Source of the DNA: an uncultured Pelagibacteraceae bacterium
GTDB lineage: Bacteria; Pseudomonadota; Alphaproteobacteria; Pelagibacterales; Pelagibacteraceae
DNA: 64,000 nucleotides
Direction of reading: 5' to 3'
NCBI GenBank assembly: GCA_902579985.1
Contig: CACHIV010000003.1
Coordinates: 1 to 64,000, forward strand
The notes beneath the pieces are model-generated. The model had not been told where the DNA came from. It worked only from the letters and a program-made list of their open reading frames with translations, and did not search any database. Numbering within the stretch: the first letter of the stretch is position 1; each line of letters opens with the position of its first letter. The position numbers and the translations under genes were made by a program. Positions 54,103-64,000 of this stretch are shown one piece after another.

Positions 54103-57100
54103 ATGACAAAAAATTTAAGAGTTAAAACTAGTAAATTTATTGACGAAACATATAGAATTTCATTTAAGTTTAATGGAAAAATATATTATGGGTTTAAAGG
54201 AGATACTTTAGCCTCTGCTCTTTTGGCTAATAATATTCATTTAGTCGGAAGAAGTTTTAAATACCATAGACCTCGTGGAATTATGACAGCTGGCTCAGAA
54301 GAACCTAACGCTATAGTTCAACTTCACAATAAAACCGCTAGAACAGAACCAAATGTAAGAGCTACTGAGGTTGAAATTTATGAAGGTTTAGAGGCATCAA
54401 GTCAAAATTGTTGGCCTAGTGTTAATTTTGATATTGGTGGAATTAATAATTTCTTATCTCCCTTTTTACCAGCAGGTTTTTATTATAAAACTTTTATGTG
54501 GCCTGCTAGTTTTTGGGAAAAATATGAATATTTTATCAGAAAATCTGCAGGTCTGGGTAAATCTCCTACAAAATCTGATCCAGATATATATGAACATAAA
54601 TATATTCATTGCGATGTTTTAGTAATTGGATCAGGTATTTCTGGAATTATGGCTGCCAAAACAGCTGCCAAAAATGGTTTAAAAACACTTTTAGTAGAAG
54701 AAAAACCAAATCTAGGTGGATCAACTATTTATCAAAAATCAGAAATTTTTAAAATAAATAATCAATTCTCAGGTTCATGGTTAGAAAATGAAATAAATGA
54801 ATTAAAAAAATTAAAAAATCTTGAAATTAAAATTAGAACAACTGTAGCAGCTTTTCATGGTTATAATTTTTTATTAGCTCGACAAAATCTTACTGATCAT
54901 TTGCCTATTGAACATAGAAAAGGCAAAATAAGACATAGATTACTCAAAATCAGAGCAAAAAAAGTAGTTTCAGCTACAGGATCTATTGAGAGACCATTAA
55001 TATTTGATAATAACGACCGACCTGGAATTTTACTTTCCTCAGCAATTAAAAGATATGTAGATTTATTTGGTGTTGCCTGTGGTGAAAAAAATATATTTTT
55101 AACAAATAATGATACTGCTTATGAAACCGCAATAAGCTTAATTCAAAAAGGTATAAATGTAGAAGCAATAATAGATAATAGAGAGAATATTGATTCAAAA
55201 TTACTTTATGATTTAGAAAAAAATAATGTTAAAATTTATAAAGGTTTTACTGTTGTTGGAACTGAAGGATATAAAAAGATAAATAAAATTTTAGTTATGC
55301 AGCTCTCTAAAGATGGACAAAGAGTTGTTGGATCTAAAATAAAACTTTCTTGCGATTGTTTAGGTGTATCTGGCGGTTGGACTCCTGCAGTACACTTATT
55401 TACTCAATCTGGTGGTAAGTTAAAGTTCAGAGATGATGATCAAATATTTATTCCTAGTAATTATCCTTCAGAACAAATCTGTATTGGCTCTTGTAATGGT
55501 GATTTTACTTTAAATGATATTTTTATAAATGTACCTAAATCATTAAAAAAATTCTTAAAAATTAAAAAAACAGAATATGAAAATTTTGAAATTTTATCTG
55601 AAATTAATAAGTCTAAAAGAAATATTTGGCTTCTTCCCTCAGATAAAATTTTAGGTAAAACTAAATCATTTGTGGACTATCAAAATGATGCAACTTCAAA
55701 AGATATAAAGTTGGCTTTAAGAGAAGGTTTTCGTTCAATAGAACATGTTAAAAGATACACAACAACTGGTATGGGTACTGATCAAGGTAAGTTAGGCAAT
55801 ATGCATGCTTTAGGAATTATCTCTGAAACTGCAGGTACAAAAATGGGTGAGCTTGGAACAACAACATTTAGACCACCTTATACACCATTAACTTTTGGTA
55901 CTATAGTTGGAAGAAATGTTGGTGAGTATTTTGATACATTTAGAAAAACTCCAATTCATGAATGGCATATTTCTAACAATGCAAAATTTGAAAATGTGGG
56001 ACAATGGAAAAGACCTTGGTATTATCCAAAAAATAATGAAGATATGTACCAAGCCGTACAAAGAGAAAGTAAAGCTGCTAGAGATAGTGCTGGCATTTTA
56101 GATGCCTCTACTTTAGGTAAAATTGATATTCAAGGAACTGATGCATCTGAATTTTTAAATCGTGTTTACACTAATGCTTGGTCTAAACTTGCTGTGAATA
56201 GATGCCGATATGGATTAATGCTTAATGAAGATGGAATGGTGTATGACGATGGAGTTACAACTCGACTAGCTGAAAATCATTACATTATGACAACAACTAC
56301 TGGAGGTGCGGCCAATGTTATGGGTAAATTAGAAGATTACCTTCAAACTGAATGGCCAGAGCTAGATGTTTATTTAACATCAGTTACAGATCATTATTCA
56401 ACAATAAGTGTTTGTGGTCCAAATAGTAAAAAAATTGTGTCAAAAATTTTTGCAGATTTAGATTTTTCAGATGAAAAGTTTCCTCATATGTCATTTAAAA
56501 ATACAAAAATTGGACAAATAAATTGCAGAATAATGAGAATTAGTTTTACTGGTGAACATAGTTATGAAATTAATGTACAAGCTAATTATGGAAAATCAAT
56601 TTGGGAAAAGTGTATGGAGGTTGGCAAAGATTTTAATATCACTCCTTATGGAACAGAGACTATGCATCTTCTTAGAGCTGAAAAAGGTTTTATAATTGTT
56701 GGTCAAGATACGGATGGATCAATGACACCTATTGATTTACAAATGGATTGGATAGTGAGTAAAAAAAAATATGATTTTATTGGAAAAAGATCTTTATATA
56801 GATCAGACACAATCAGAGAAGATAGAAAACAATTAGTGGGCTTATTAACTGATAACCCTGAAGAAGTATTAGAAGAAGGAGCTCAAATAATTGCCAATGT
56901 AAAAAAAACACCTATAGAAATGTTGGGTCATGTAACTTCAAGCTACTACAGTCCCAATTTAAAAAAATCTATCGCTCTAGGTGTTGTTAAAGGTGGAAAA
57001 AAAATGATGGGACAAAAATTAATTGTACCTATGGAAAATAAATTAATTAATGTAACTATATCTGATCCAGTTTTTTTAGATAAGGAGAATAAAAAATTAA

Positions 57101-57108
57101 ATGCTTAA
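54103..57108 (+). CDS. soxA: Sarcosine oxidase subunit alpha
   Basis: A 1001-aa subunit. N-terminal 2Fe-2S-like domain (about 1-100) with GRSFKYHRPRGIMTAGSEEPN; NAD-binding Rossmann domain from about 168 (DVLVIGSGISGIMAAKTA) with EEKPNLGGSTIY; and a C-terminal GcvT-like THF-binding domain from about 620. The GcvT domain transfers the methyl-derived C1 unit to tetrahydrofolate. It overlaps soxG by 8 nt. Confidence 0.96.
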   Translation: MTKNLRVKTSKFIDETYRISFKFNGKIYYGFKGDTLASALLANNIHLVGRSFKYHRPRGIMTAGSEEPNAIVQLHNKTARTEPNVRATEVEIYEGLEASSQNCWPSVNFDIGGINNFLSPFLPAGFYYKTFMWPASFWEKYEYFIRKSAGLGKSPTKSDPDIYEHKYIHCDVLVIGSGISGIMAAKTAAKNGLKTLLVEEKPNLGGSTIYQKSEIFKINNQFSGSWLENEINELKKLKNLEIKIRTTVAAFHGYNFLLARQNLTDHLPIEHRKGKIRHRLLKIRAKKVVSATGSIERPLIFDNNDRPGILLSSAIKRYVDLFGVACGEKNIFLTNNDTAYETAISLIQKGINVEAIIDNRENIDSKLLYDLEKNNVKIYKGFTVVGTEGYKKINKILVMQLSKDGQRVVGSKIKLSCDCLGVSGGWTPAVHLFTQSGGKLKFRDDDQIFIPSNYPSEQICIGSCNGDFTLNDIFINVPKSLKKFLKIKKTEYENFEILSEINKSKRNIWLLPSDKILGKTKSFVDYQNDATSKDIKLALREGFRSIEHVKRYTTTGMGTDQGKLGNMHALGIISETAGTKMGELGTTTFRPPYTPLTFGTIVGRNVGEYFDTFRKTPIHEWHISNNAKFENVGQWKRPWYYPKNNEDMYQAVQRESKAARDSAGILDASTLGKIDIQGTDASEFLNRVYTNAWSKLAVNRCRYGLMLNEDGMVYDDGVTTRLAENHYIMTTTTGGAANVMGKLEDYLQTEWPELDVYLTSVTDHYSTISVCGPNSKKIVSKIFADLDFSDEKFPHMSFKNTKIGQINCRIMRISFTGEHSYEINVQANYGKSIWEKCMEVGKDFNITPYGTETMHLLRAEKGFIIVGQDTDGSMTPIDLQMDWIVSKKKYDFIGKRSLYRSDTIREDRKQLVGLLTDNPEEVLEEGAQIIANVKKTPIEMLGHVTSSYYSPNLKKSIALGVVKGGKKMMGQKLIVPMENKLINVTISDPVFLDKENKKLNA

Positions 57109-57664
57109 TTATAATCCAGCACTTACAGAAGAAAAATTATATCAAGATCTTCAAATGAAAGAAATTAAACCTGTAATGAAATTAATTTTAAGAGGTAAAA
57201 AAAGAGAATTTTTTTCTGCTATTGGTAAGTCCCTAAATATACTTTTACCAACAGAAGCTAATACATCATCTCAAAGTGAAAAATTGACTGCTTTGTGGTT
57301 GAGCCCTGATGAATGGATGATTTTTTCTAATAAAATTATCGATGAAAATTCCAATGAATATCAAGTAGAAAAATTATTAAATAAGAATATTTCCAATATC
57401 AATTTGGGTGCGATAATAGACGTAACTGATCAATTTGTGTTAATAAATCTTAAGGGAAACAAGATTTATGACTTATTTCAAACAGGGTCTCCCTTTAACT
57501 TTAATAATTTTAGAGACAAAAAGGGCTCTGTTACTCAAACAATTCTTGCCAAAATTGATGTGATTATTCAAAATGAAAATAAAAACGAAGTAAATCTCTT
57601 TGTTAGACGCTCATTTTCACAACATTTATTTTCGTGGATGAATGATAGTGCGTCAAGATTATAG
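57101..57664 (+). CDS. soxG: Sarcosine oxidase subunit gamma
   Basis: A 187-aa subunit of the GcvT-related fold: LWLSPDEWMIF, AIIDVTDQFVLINLKG and FVRRSFSQHLFSWM match SoxG proteins, which are the least conserved of the four. Last gene of the sox operon, overlapping soxA. Confidence 0.9.
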   Translation: MLNYNPALTEEKLYQDLQMKEIKPVMKLILRGKKREFFSAIGKSLNILLPTEANTSSQSEKLTALWLSPDEWMIFSNKIIDENSNEYQVEKLLNKNISNINLGAIIDVTDQFVLINLKGNKIYDLFQTGSPFNFNNFRDKKGSVTQTILAKIDVIIQNENKNEVNLFVRRSFSQHLFSWMNDSASRL

Positions 57665-57699
57665 TCACATTTAGTTTTTAAATAAGTTAATACGTTAGG

Positions 57700-58467
57700 A
57701 TGAAAAAAACATTATTTATAGCATTATTCGCTCTTTTACCCTTTTCTTTAAATGCAGATTCAAATCTAGATAAAATTTTATCTTCAGGCTTATTAAAAGT
57801 TGGTACAACTGGAGATTGGGATCCAATGACAATTAAAGATCCTGCAACTAATAAATACAAAGGATTTGATATTGATGTTATGAATGAATTGGCTAAAGAT
57901 ATGGGTGTTAAAATTGAATTTGTACCTGCTGAATGGAAAACTATAGTCTCAGGCATCACATCTGAAAGATATGATATTTCAACAAGTGTAACTAAAACAC
58001 CTAAGAGAGCTGAAGTAGCTGGATTTACTGATACTTATTACAAATATGGAACTGTACCATTAGTTTTAAAAAAAAATTTGAAAAAATTTTCAACTTGGAA
58101 CTCACTTAATAATTCAAATGTAACAATAGCTACTACTCTTGGTACTTCACAAGAAGAAAAGGCAAAAGAATTTTTCCCAAAATCTAAATTAAATTCAGTT
58201 GAAGCTCCTGCAAGAGACTTTCAAGAAGTTTTAGCTGGAAGAGCTGATGGAAATATAACTAGCTCTACTGAAGCTAATAAACTAGTAATCAAATATCCAC
58301 AATTAGCAATAGTTCCTGATGGGGAAAAAAACCCAGCCTTTTTAGCAATGATGGTTCCAAAAGGTGATGATAAATGGAATGATTATGTTAATGATTGGAT
58401 AAAAAAGAAAAAATCATCTGGATTTTTTACTAAGTTACTAGCTAAATATAATCTAAAGAGCTTATAA
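57700..58467 (+). CDS. Amino-acid ABC transporter substrate-binding protein (family 3)
   Basis: A 255-aa periplasmic binding protein. Signal peptide 1-19 (cleavage after LNA), then the family opening [19 protein letters not shown] with [18 protein letters not shown], and [14 protein letters not shown] [11 protein letters not shown]. Substrate likely a polar amino acid or related compound. It lies 35 nt after soxG and 40 nt before the permease, so it may import a sarcosine-pathway substrate; that is inference. Confidence 0.9.
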   Translation: MKKTLFIALFALLPFSLNADSNLDKILSSGLLKVGTTGDWDPMTIKDPATNKYKGFDIDVMNELAKDMGVKIEFVPAEWKTIVSGITSERYDISTSVTKTPKRAEVAGFTDTYYKYGTVPLVLKKNLKKFSTWNSLNNSNVTIATTLGTSQEEKAKEFFPKSKLNSVEAPARDFQEVLAGRADGNITSSTEANKLVIKYPQLAIVPDGEKNPAFLAMMVPKGDDKWNDYVNDWIKKKKSSGFFTKLLAKYNLKSL

Positions 58468-58507
58468 TCAATTAGTAATTAATTTTTAATTCTTTATAAC
58501 TTTAAGA

Positions 58508-59239
58508 GTGAGAAATTTATTTTTTTTACTTTTAGTTTTGCCTTTAACTTCATGTGGGAAGAGTGAATTAAATTGGTTAATCTTATCACCAAATAATATA
58601 GAGGGACTAACCAATCTTAAATTTTTATTAAGTGGTTTAACTACAACTATATTTATCTCAATTGTTTCAATAATTATCTCTATTTTTCTGGGACTTGTTG
58701 TTGCAATACCATCTTTAGCTAAAAACAAATTTCTAACTTATATAAATATAGGTTATGTGGAAATTGTAAGAGCTATCCCATTATTAGTTTTAATTTTATG
58801 GATTTATTATGGTTTACCTATAATGACCGGTATAAGCTTTAGCCCATTTGTATCTGGTATCATCGCATTATCTATTAGTGAGAGCGCTTTTCAAGCTGAA
58901 ATTTTTAGAGCAGGTATAAACTCAATTAAAAAATCTCAATGGGAAGCGGGAAGTTCATTAGGACTAAATTTTTTTAGAAAATTAAAGTTAGTTATTCTCC
59001 CGCAAGCAATTAAAAATATTTTACCTGCTATTGGAAATCAATTTGTTTATGTTTTAAAAATGTCTTCGTTAGTATCAATTATTGGTATTGGTGATTTAAC
59101 TAGAAAAGCAAATGAACTTGTTGTTACAACTTATCGACCTTTGGAAATATATACATTTTTAATTTTAGAGTATTTGGTTTTAATATTAATTGTTTCTTAT
59201 TTGGTAAGGAAATTAGAAAAAAAATTACAAAAAGACTAA
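58508..59239 (+). CDS. Amino-acid ABC transporter permease
   Basis: A 243-aa HisM/GltJ-type permease starting at GTG 58508. The EAA loop reads QWEAGSSLGLNFFRKLKLVILPQAI, and TTIFISIVSIIISIFLGLVVA is the typical first core span. The N terminus MRNLFFLLLVLPLTSCG resembles a lipoprotein signal with a lipobox-like LTSC, unusual for a permease. No ATPase gene follows; the next gene is on the other strand. Confidence 0.9.
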   Translation: MRNLFFLLLVLPLTSCGKSELNWLILSPNNIEGLTNLKFLLSGLTTTIFISIVSIIISIFLGLVVAIPSLAKNKFLTYINIGYVEIVRAIPLLVLILWIYYGLPIMTGISFSPFVSGIIALSISESAFQAEIFRAGINSIKKSQWEAGSSLGLNFFRKLKLVILPQAIKNILPAIGNQFVYVLKMSSLVSIIGIGDLTRKANELVVTTYRPLEIYTFLILEYLVLILIVSYLVRKLEKKLQKD

Positions 59240-59715
59240 TTTTTTTTTCTCCAATCCCAAGGATATTCAAAGCTCATAGACCATAATCCTAAATTATTAG
59301 ATTTTGCAAAATCTTCATCAGCAATAAATTTATTAGAATACTTTCTATATGCAAAAGCATATCCGTTTTTCACTAAATAACTTGATAAGCTAAGATTATT
59401 TACAAAACATTCAGCCAATGTTCTGTTGTATTGATCTTTACCTTCTCTGATACAATTTATTTCATTATTTTCAATTATCTTAGCTAGGAATTCTTTTGCT
59501 TGAATGCCACATTCAATGACCTCATTATTCTTTTTGCAAGTTTGTTTAATTTCAGGAGTATCAATACCACTAAAGCGAATCTTTTCATCGTTTAAATGAA
59601 TAGTGTCACCATCAATAATTTTTATTTCTTTTGATTTAACATCAAAATAAGTAAGAAAAAAAAATATTAGACAGATACTAATAGCTAAAAATAAGTTTGT
59701 TTTGTTTAAATACAT
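59236..59715 (-). CDS. Thermonuclease (SNase-like) family protein
   Basis: A 159-aa exported or membrane-anchored nuclease. An N-terminal hydrophobic segment (about 6-26) precedes the SNase core IIDGDTIHLNDEKIRFSGIDTPE and EGKDQYNRTLAECF, then SLSSYLVKNGYAFAYRKYS. It probably degrades nucleic acids in the periplasm for phosphate or bases. It overlaps the end of the MATE gene (59678) by 38 nt. Confidence 0.88.
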   Translation of the reverse strand: MYLNKTNLFLAISICLIFFFLTYFDVKSKEIKIIDGDTIHLNDEKIRFSGIDTPEIKQTCKKNNEVIECGIQAKEFLAKIIENNEINCIREGKDQYNRTLAECFVNNLSLSSYLVKNGYAFAYRKYSNKFIADEDFAKSNNLGLWSMSFEYPWDWRKKN

Positions 59716-61045
59716 TATTTAGAAAATAACCAATAAATATTAAAACAGCAATTCCCATTATCCAATTTGTAGCCATAATTGTATAAAAAATATCCTCATA
59801 ATCACCGCCCCTAATATTAATTACATACCATAAGCTTAGAAAAGGAAATGCTGTTAACCTTAAGATGCTTAAATAAAGACTATAAAGAGGTTTTTTAACA
59901 GCTTGAAATACCGCTGTGGTAATAAAGAACACTGGATAAATTGGTCCAATTAATGCTGCGACTTTTAAATAAATAACTCCACTCATAACTGCTTCTTGGT
60001 TATCAGTAAATAAAGAAACAAAAAATTCTGCACCAAAAAAAATTATTATTCCAGCAATTGCCATGAATGAAGAGCCGAATAATAGAGCCTTAGTGTATAG
60101 TTCTCTAATTCTATCATAAGCTTTAGCGCCAAAATTTTGTCCACCAATTGAAAGAACTGCTGTATTTAATCCAATAACTGGTAGTAAAAAAACTTGCTCA
60201 ACTCTTAATGCGGCCCCATAACCAGCTGTAGCGAGTTCACCAAACTGCCCAATAAAATATAAGATATTGAATATACCTACTCCAATAAATAACATGCTGA
60301 ACATAATAGGAACCGCTTGTGTCGTTAACGGTTTTAAATATTCAAGCTTGGGAATGAAGCATTGTAATTTTAAATACTCTCTAATTTTGCAATCATTAAC
60401 TTTGTAAGCTAAGTAAATTGTTCCAATTAATTGTGAAATTACTGTAGCTATCGCTAATCCAGCAATACCAAATCCAGGAATAAAACCATATCCCCATATA
60501 AAAAGAGGATTTAAAAAAATGTTTAGAAAAAAACTAAAGATTAAAACATTTCTATAACTTTTTGTATCACCTTGGGCATTTAGGGTTCCATTTAACGAAA
60601 TTTGTATCAATACAATAAAAGTTCCATAAAAAATAATATCTAAATACTCTCTAGTTAAAACTATACCTACAGCATCAGATCCCATAATACCCAATAGATA
60701 ATTTGATGAGTTCAAACCAAATAAAGTTACAAATATTGATATTGCTAAAGCAAAAATTAAAGACTGAGCAATAAACATAGAGGCAACTCTTACTTTTTTT
60801 TCACCTATAGAATTACCAATTAAAGCATTTGTTGCAGCACCTAAACCAACGCCAACAGCAATAATAGTAAAATAAATGGGGAATGATTTTGCTATAGCAC
60901 CTATTGCCTCTGCAGAAATTCTACCTGCAAACCAAGTGTCAACTAAATTATAAAAAGTCTGAAATAAAGATCCTGTACTTGCAGGTATTGTAACTTTTCT
61001 TAGTAACGTCCATATAGGATCTTTAGTTAACTTAATTGACTTCAT
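59678..61045 (-). CDS. MATE family efflux transporter
   Basis: A 455-aa multidrug/toxic compound extrusion protein of about 12 spans in two halves. It begins DPIWTLLRKVTIPASTGSLFQTFYNLVDTWFAG-like (first part IWTLLRKVTIPASTG), with the conserved GAATNALIGNSIGEKK and, in the second half, LPVIGLNTAVLSIGGQNFGA. It expels cationic compounds using Na+ or H+. Substrate unknown. Confidence 0.92.
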   Translation of the reverse strand: MKSIKLTKDPIWTLLRKVTIPASTGSLFQTFYNLVDTWFAGRISAEAIGAIAKSFPIYFTIIAVGVGLGAATNALIGNSIGEKKVRVASMFIAQSLIFALAISIFVTLFGLNSSNYLLGIMGSDAVGIVLTREYLDIIFYGTFIVLIQISLNGTLNAQGDTKSYRNVLIFSFFLNIFLNPLFIWGYGFIPGFGIAGLAIATVISQLIGTIYLAYKVNDCKIREYLKLQCFIPKLEYLKPLTTQAVPIMFSMLFIGVGIFNILYFIGQFGELATAGYGAALRVEQVFLLPVIGLNTAVLSIGGQNFGAKAYDRIRELYTKALLFGSSFMAIAGIIIFFGAEFFVSLFTDNQEAVMSGVIYLKVAALIGPIYPVFFITTAVFQAVKKPLYSLYLSILRLTAFPFLSLWYVINIRGGDYEDIFYTIMATNWIMGIAVLIFIGYFLNNVFKQNKLIFSY

Positions 61046-61054
61046 TAAAATTTC

Positions 61055-61963
61055 CTATTTATATTCTTTTTGAAAAATGTATTTTTTTCCAGATTGTTTA
61101 GCTTTATATATCTGACTTTGTCTCATTCTAAAACGTGATTTTTGAGTTTCTGTTATTTTGTCATAACAATTAGGGCAAGAAACACCTTCCTCGTACTTCT
61201 TCGATCTTTTATCTTTTATAGATATGGGCATTCTACATCCGCTACACATAGAATAAGAACCTAATTTTAATCCATGTTTAAGACTAATTCTGTTATCAAA
61301 AACAAAACACTCCCCTTTCCATAAACTTTCTTTTTTTTTTATCTTTTTGAGGTAATTTAAGATACCTCCATTTAGTTGATAGATATTTTTAAATCCTTTG
61401 TTTTTTAAGTATACTGAAGTTTTTTCACAGCGTATTCCGCCAGTACAAAACATTGCTACGGATTTATTTTTATTGAGTTTATTTAGATATTTAGGAAAAT
61501 CCCTAAAATTATTTACATTTGGATTTACTGATTTTTTAAAAGTTCCAATCTTATATTCAAAAGGTTTTCTAGTATCAATTATATGAGTATTTTTATTTTT
61601 AATAAGCTTATTCCATTCTTTTGGTTCTAAATGAGCTTTCGTATTTCTTTCTTTAGAATTTATAGTTAAATTCATTGGAACAATTTCATTTTTAATCTTA
61701 ACTTTAGATTTGTGAAATGGCTGAAATTTAGATTTAGATTCATTGCTACTGTCAAATTGTTTAAATGAAAATAAAGATTTTAATTTTTTTGTCGTTTTAT
61801 CAATATCTTTTAAACGGCCAGAAATAGTTCCATTTAATCCTTCTTTAGCAATAATTATAGTCCCTCTTATATTGATTAAGTTTAAAAACTTTTGTAAAAA
61901 ATATTTATTTTTTTTTAAAGATTTAATCTTTATAAATTTATAAAAACCTAAAACTTTAAACAT
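61055..61963 (-). CDS. trhO: tRNA uridine 5-oxyacetate hydroxylase TrhO (rhodanese family)
   Basis: A 302-aa protein: N-terminal acylphosphatase-like part, rhodanese domain (about 130-220) with the active-site loop MFCTGGIRCEKTSVYL, and a C-terminal cysteine-rich part (CSGCRMPIS, CPNCYDK). It hydroxylates U34 of certain tRNAs as a first step to cmo5U. It shares one base with the O-methyltransferase gene. Confidence 0.93.
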   Translation of the reverse strand: MFKVLGFYKFIKIKSLKKNKYFLQKFLNLINIRGTIIIAKEGLNGTISGRLKDIDKTTKKLKSLFSFKQFDSSNESKSKFQPFHKSKVKIKNEIVPMNLTINSKERNTKAHLEPKEWNKLIKNKNTHIIDTRKPFEYKIGTFKKSVNPNVNNFRDFPKYLNKLNKNKSVAMFCTGGIRCEKTSVYLKNKGFKNIYQLNGGILNYLKKIKKKESLWKGECFVFDNRISLKHGLKLGSYSMCSGCRMPISIKDKRSKKYEEGVSCPNCYDKITETQKSRFRMRQSQIYKAKQSGKKYIFQKEYK

Positions 61964-62613
61964 TATAAAACCCTACAAACAGTCATTCCATCACCTAATG
62001 GAATAATGATTTGCTCTACTCTTTTATCTTCAGATAAAAACTTATTAAATTTTCTAATATTTATAGTAAATTTATCATTATTTTTTTCATCAGCGACTTC
62101 ACCATGCCATAAAACATTATCAATAATAATTAACCCACCTTTATTTAAAAGCTCTAAAGAATTTTCATAATATTTCTTATAATTCATTTTATCAGCATCA
62201 ATAAATACCATATCAAATTTATTATTTTTTAATTCTTTCAAACTTTCAAAAGCTGGTTTAATTATTGTTTTAATTTTATGCTCTTGATTAGCTTTTTTGA
62301 AAAAATCTAATGCTATTTTGTTTGTCTCTTCATTTTTATCCAGAGCAATTAGTTTTCCATCATCAGGTAATGCAAGTGAAATTGAGAGAGCACTAAGTCC
62401 TGTAAAAGTTCCAATTTCAAGAACATTTTTGATATTTGAAACTTTTATAATTAGATGAAGAAAATGACATTGAGTAGGATCAATCTGCATTCTTTTGATG
62501 TCACCTAGAGTTTTATTGTAATTAATTATCTCTTTTTGAATTGGATGCAAATTTAAACTAAAATCATTAATATAATTTTGCAACTTTTCGGTAATATCAA
62601 GGTTTGCACCCAT
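61963..62613 (-). CDS. SAM-dependent O-methyltransferase (CCoAOMT-like)
   Basis: A 216-aa class I methyltransferase of the caffeoyl-CoA O-methyltransferase family. SAM motif I is VLEIGTFTGLSALSISLALP, the acidic loop IALDKNEETN follows, and the metal-binding DMVFIDADKMNY with IIDNVLWHGEV are present. Substrate unknown. It is one base from gatB on the same strand. Confidence 0.9.
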   Translation of the reverse strand: MGANLDITEKLQNYINDFSLNLHPIQKEIINYNKTLGDIKRMQIDPTQCHFLHLIIKVSNIKNVLEIGTFTGLSALSISLALPDDGKLIALDKNEETNKIALDFFKKANQEHKIKTIIKPAFESLKELKNNKFDMVFIDADKMNYKKYYENSLELLNKGGLIIIDNVLWHGEVADEKNNDKFTINIRKFNKFLSEDKRVEQIIIPLGDGMTVCRVL

Positions 62614-62614
62614 T

Positions 62615-64000
62615 CTATTGAAGTTTTTTCTTTAATATCTCATTTATAAGTTGAGGATTAGCTTTACCTCCAGAGGCTTTCATTGCTTGCCCAACAAAAA
62701 AACCAAATAATTTTTCTTTACCTTGCTTATATTCAATAGCTTTTTCTCTATTATCATTAATTATTTTATCTATTAAAGACTCTATAGCTTTTGGATCACT
62801 TTGTTGTTTTAATCCTTTTTCTTCAACAATTTTTTGAGGATCTTTATCCCCATCCAACATTAATTCAAATACAGTCTTTGCTATTTTTCCTGAAATTGTT
62901 CCATTCTTAATTAAGTTAACTAGTATGGCTAAATTCTTTGCGCTTACAGGACTTTGAGAGATTTCTAGGTTTTTATTATTTAAAACTGCAAATAATTCAC
63001 CTGTAATCCAGTTAACAGCTAATTTAATATCTTTGTTCTTACCCATCTTAGCTACAACTTCTTCAAAATATTTTGCTATATCAATATCTGAAACTAAGAT
63101 TGTCGCCTCATATTGCGACAGCTTAAATTCATCAATAAATCTTTTCTTTTTATCATCTGGTAATTCTGGAACATTATTCTTAAGATCATTAATGAATTCA
63201 TCAGAAACCTCTAAAGGTAATAAATCAGGATCTGGAAAATATCGATAATCGTGAGCATCTTCTTTTGATCTCATTGATCTTGTTTCATTTTTTTTAGTAT
63301 CAAATAATCTTGTCTCTTGATCAATAGATTTACCTTCTTCGATTAAATCAACTTGTCTATTTGCTTCATATTCAATAGCCATTTGCATAAATTTGATAGA
63401 ATTTACATTTTTAATTTCACATCTTGTTCCAAAATCTTTTGAACCTTTTGATCTAACAGAAACATTGACATCTGCCCTTAATGATCCCTCCTGCATATTT
63501 CCATCACATGTACCTAGGTATCGCATAATTGATCTTAATTTTTTTATATATGCACTAACTTCATCTGGTGACCGAAGGTCCGGTTTGCTTACAATTTCCA
63601 TCAAAGCTACACCTGATCTATTTAAATCTACAAATGTATTTTGTGGATCAAGATCGTGAATACTTTTTCCTGCATCTTGTTCTAAATGCAATCTCTCTAT
63701 ACCTACTTCTTTTTGTCCACTTGGCATATCTAAAATTACTTTACCCTCACCTATTATAGGATATTTAAATTGTGAAATCTGATATCCTTGAGGTAAATCC
63801 GCGTAAAAATAATTTTTTCTATCAAATACTGAACGTTTATTAATTTTTGCATTAAGGCCTATTCCAGTCTTAATTGCTTGTTTAACACAAAATTCATTTA
63901 TCACAGGTAACATTCCTGGAAATGCTGCATCAACTAAACTTACTTGTGTATTTGGTTCAGCTCCAAATTTAGTTGATGAGCTAGAAAATAACTTTGATTC
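62615..64000 (-). CDS. gatB: Asp-tRNA(Asn)/Glu-tRNA(Gln) amidotransferase subunit B (5'-truncated)
   Basis: The frame runs off the right edge; 461 residues are visible. The first visible residues ([34 protein letters not shown]) are the typical GatB core, followed by [29 protein letters not shown] and the C-terminal tail domain [19 protein letters not shown]. It amidates mischarged Glu-tRNA-Gln and Asp-tRNA-Asn as part of GatCAB; the N terminus is missing only because of the window limit. Confidence 0.97.
   Translation of the reverse strand, partial: ESKLFSSSSTKFGAEPNTQVSLVDAAFPGMLPVINEFCVKQAIKTGIGLNAKINKRSVFDRKNYFYADLPQGYQISQFKYPIIGEGKVILDMPSGQKEVGIERLHLEQDAGKSIHDLDPQNTFVDLNRSGVALMEIVSKPDLRSPDEVSAYIKKLRSIMRYLGTCDGNMQEGSLRADVNVSVRSKGSKDFGTRCEIKNVNSIKFMQMAIEYEANRQVDLIEEGKSIDQETRLFDTKKNETRSMRSKEDAHDYRYFPDPDLLPLEVSDEFINDLKNNVPELPDDKKKRFIDEFKLSQYEATILVSDIDIAKYFEEVVAKMGKNKDIKLAVNWITGELFAVLNNKNLEISQSPVSAKNLAILVNLIKNGTISGKIAKTVFELMLDGDKDPQKIVEEKGLKQQSDPKAIESLIDKIINDNREKAIEYKQGKEKLFGFFVGQAMKASGGKANPQLINEILKKKLQ

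Noticed and set aside
57687..57959. A 90-aa minus-strand frame over the binding-protein gene
   Set aside because: Antisense shadow; the plus-strand gene has a signal peptide and clear family motifs.

Overview
This window looks like a chromosomal segment of a SAR11-clade alphaproteobacterium (Candidatus Pelagibacter or a close relative). The evidence is very high A+T, genes packed with 0-10 nt spacers or small overlaps, alphaproteobacterial gene orders, a sarcosine oxidase operon, a K+-independent H+-pyrophosphatase, and a tandem SAM-II/SAM-V riboswitch arrangement known from marine bacteria. The species assignment is inference, because no rRNA gene is present.

Layout. 1-4.06 kb: end of holB, metG, tatD, a metallo-beta-lactamase-fold hydrolase and a sugar epimerase. 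4.06-6.22 kb (minus): glutathione peroxidase, nhaA, zinc-ribbon membrane protein. 6.3-8.75 kb: tRNA-Pro, an NDUFS4-like complex I subunit, SbmA/BacA-like transporter, glpX, tRNA-Glu. 8.75-17.7 kb: an accessory block with a GIY-YIG protein, a double glycosyltransferase, genes for an N-formylated amino sugar, GT9- and GT11-type transferases, a sulfotransferase, an intact tyrosine recombinase with a 15-bp inverted repeat at its 5' end, and a divergent 57-aa membrane protein. 17.8-18.75 kb: an unidentified GC-rich structured RNA with a strong terminator, ogt, and the longest gene-free stretch (440 bp). 18.7-24 kb (minus): two transporters, hom, a newly read 58-aa lipoprotein, argC, rpsI-rplM. 24-27.7 kb: two metY paralogues; only the second has the operator-like palindrome plus SAM-II/SAM-V leader. 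27.7-49.2 kb: housekeeping genes (ctaA, aroQ, rpmG, merR-type, ihfA, plsX, rpmF, bamE, hppA, thiL-nusB-rib cluster, nrdR, glyA, rpiB, hemB, recO-rnc-lepB-acpS-pdxJ-pyrE-rsh-folK-smpB-dapA). 50-64 kb: lytic transglycosylase, tRNA-Ser, soxBDAG, amino-acid ABC transporter parts, nuclease, MATE pump, trhO, O-methyltransferase and truncated gatB.

How it fits together. soxBDAG oxidises sarcosine to glycine and C1-tetrahydrofolate, which feeds glyA and the methionine/SAM economy sensed upstream of the second metY. The accessory block probably makes a surface glycan with an N-formyl amino sugar, possibly fucosylated and sulfated, next to its own recombinase. Several conserved alphaproteobacterial clusters are missing an expected member (era, fabH, rpoZ). 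The best candidates for undescribed biology are the structured RNA at 17841-18029, the recombinase inverted repeat, and the operator-plus-double-riboswitch leader of metY2. No CRISPR array, insertion sequence, prophage or rRNA gene is visible.
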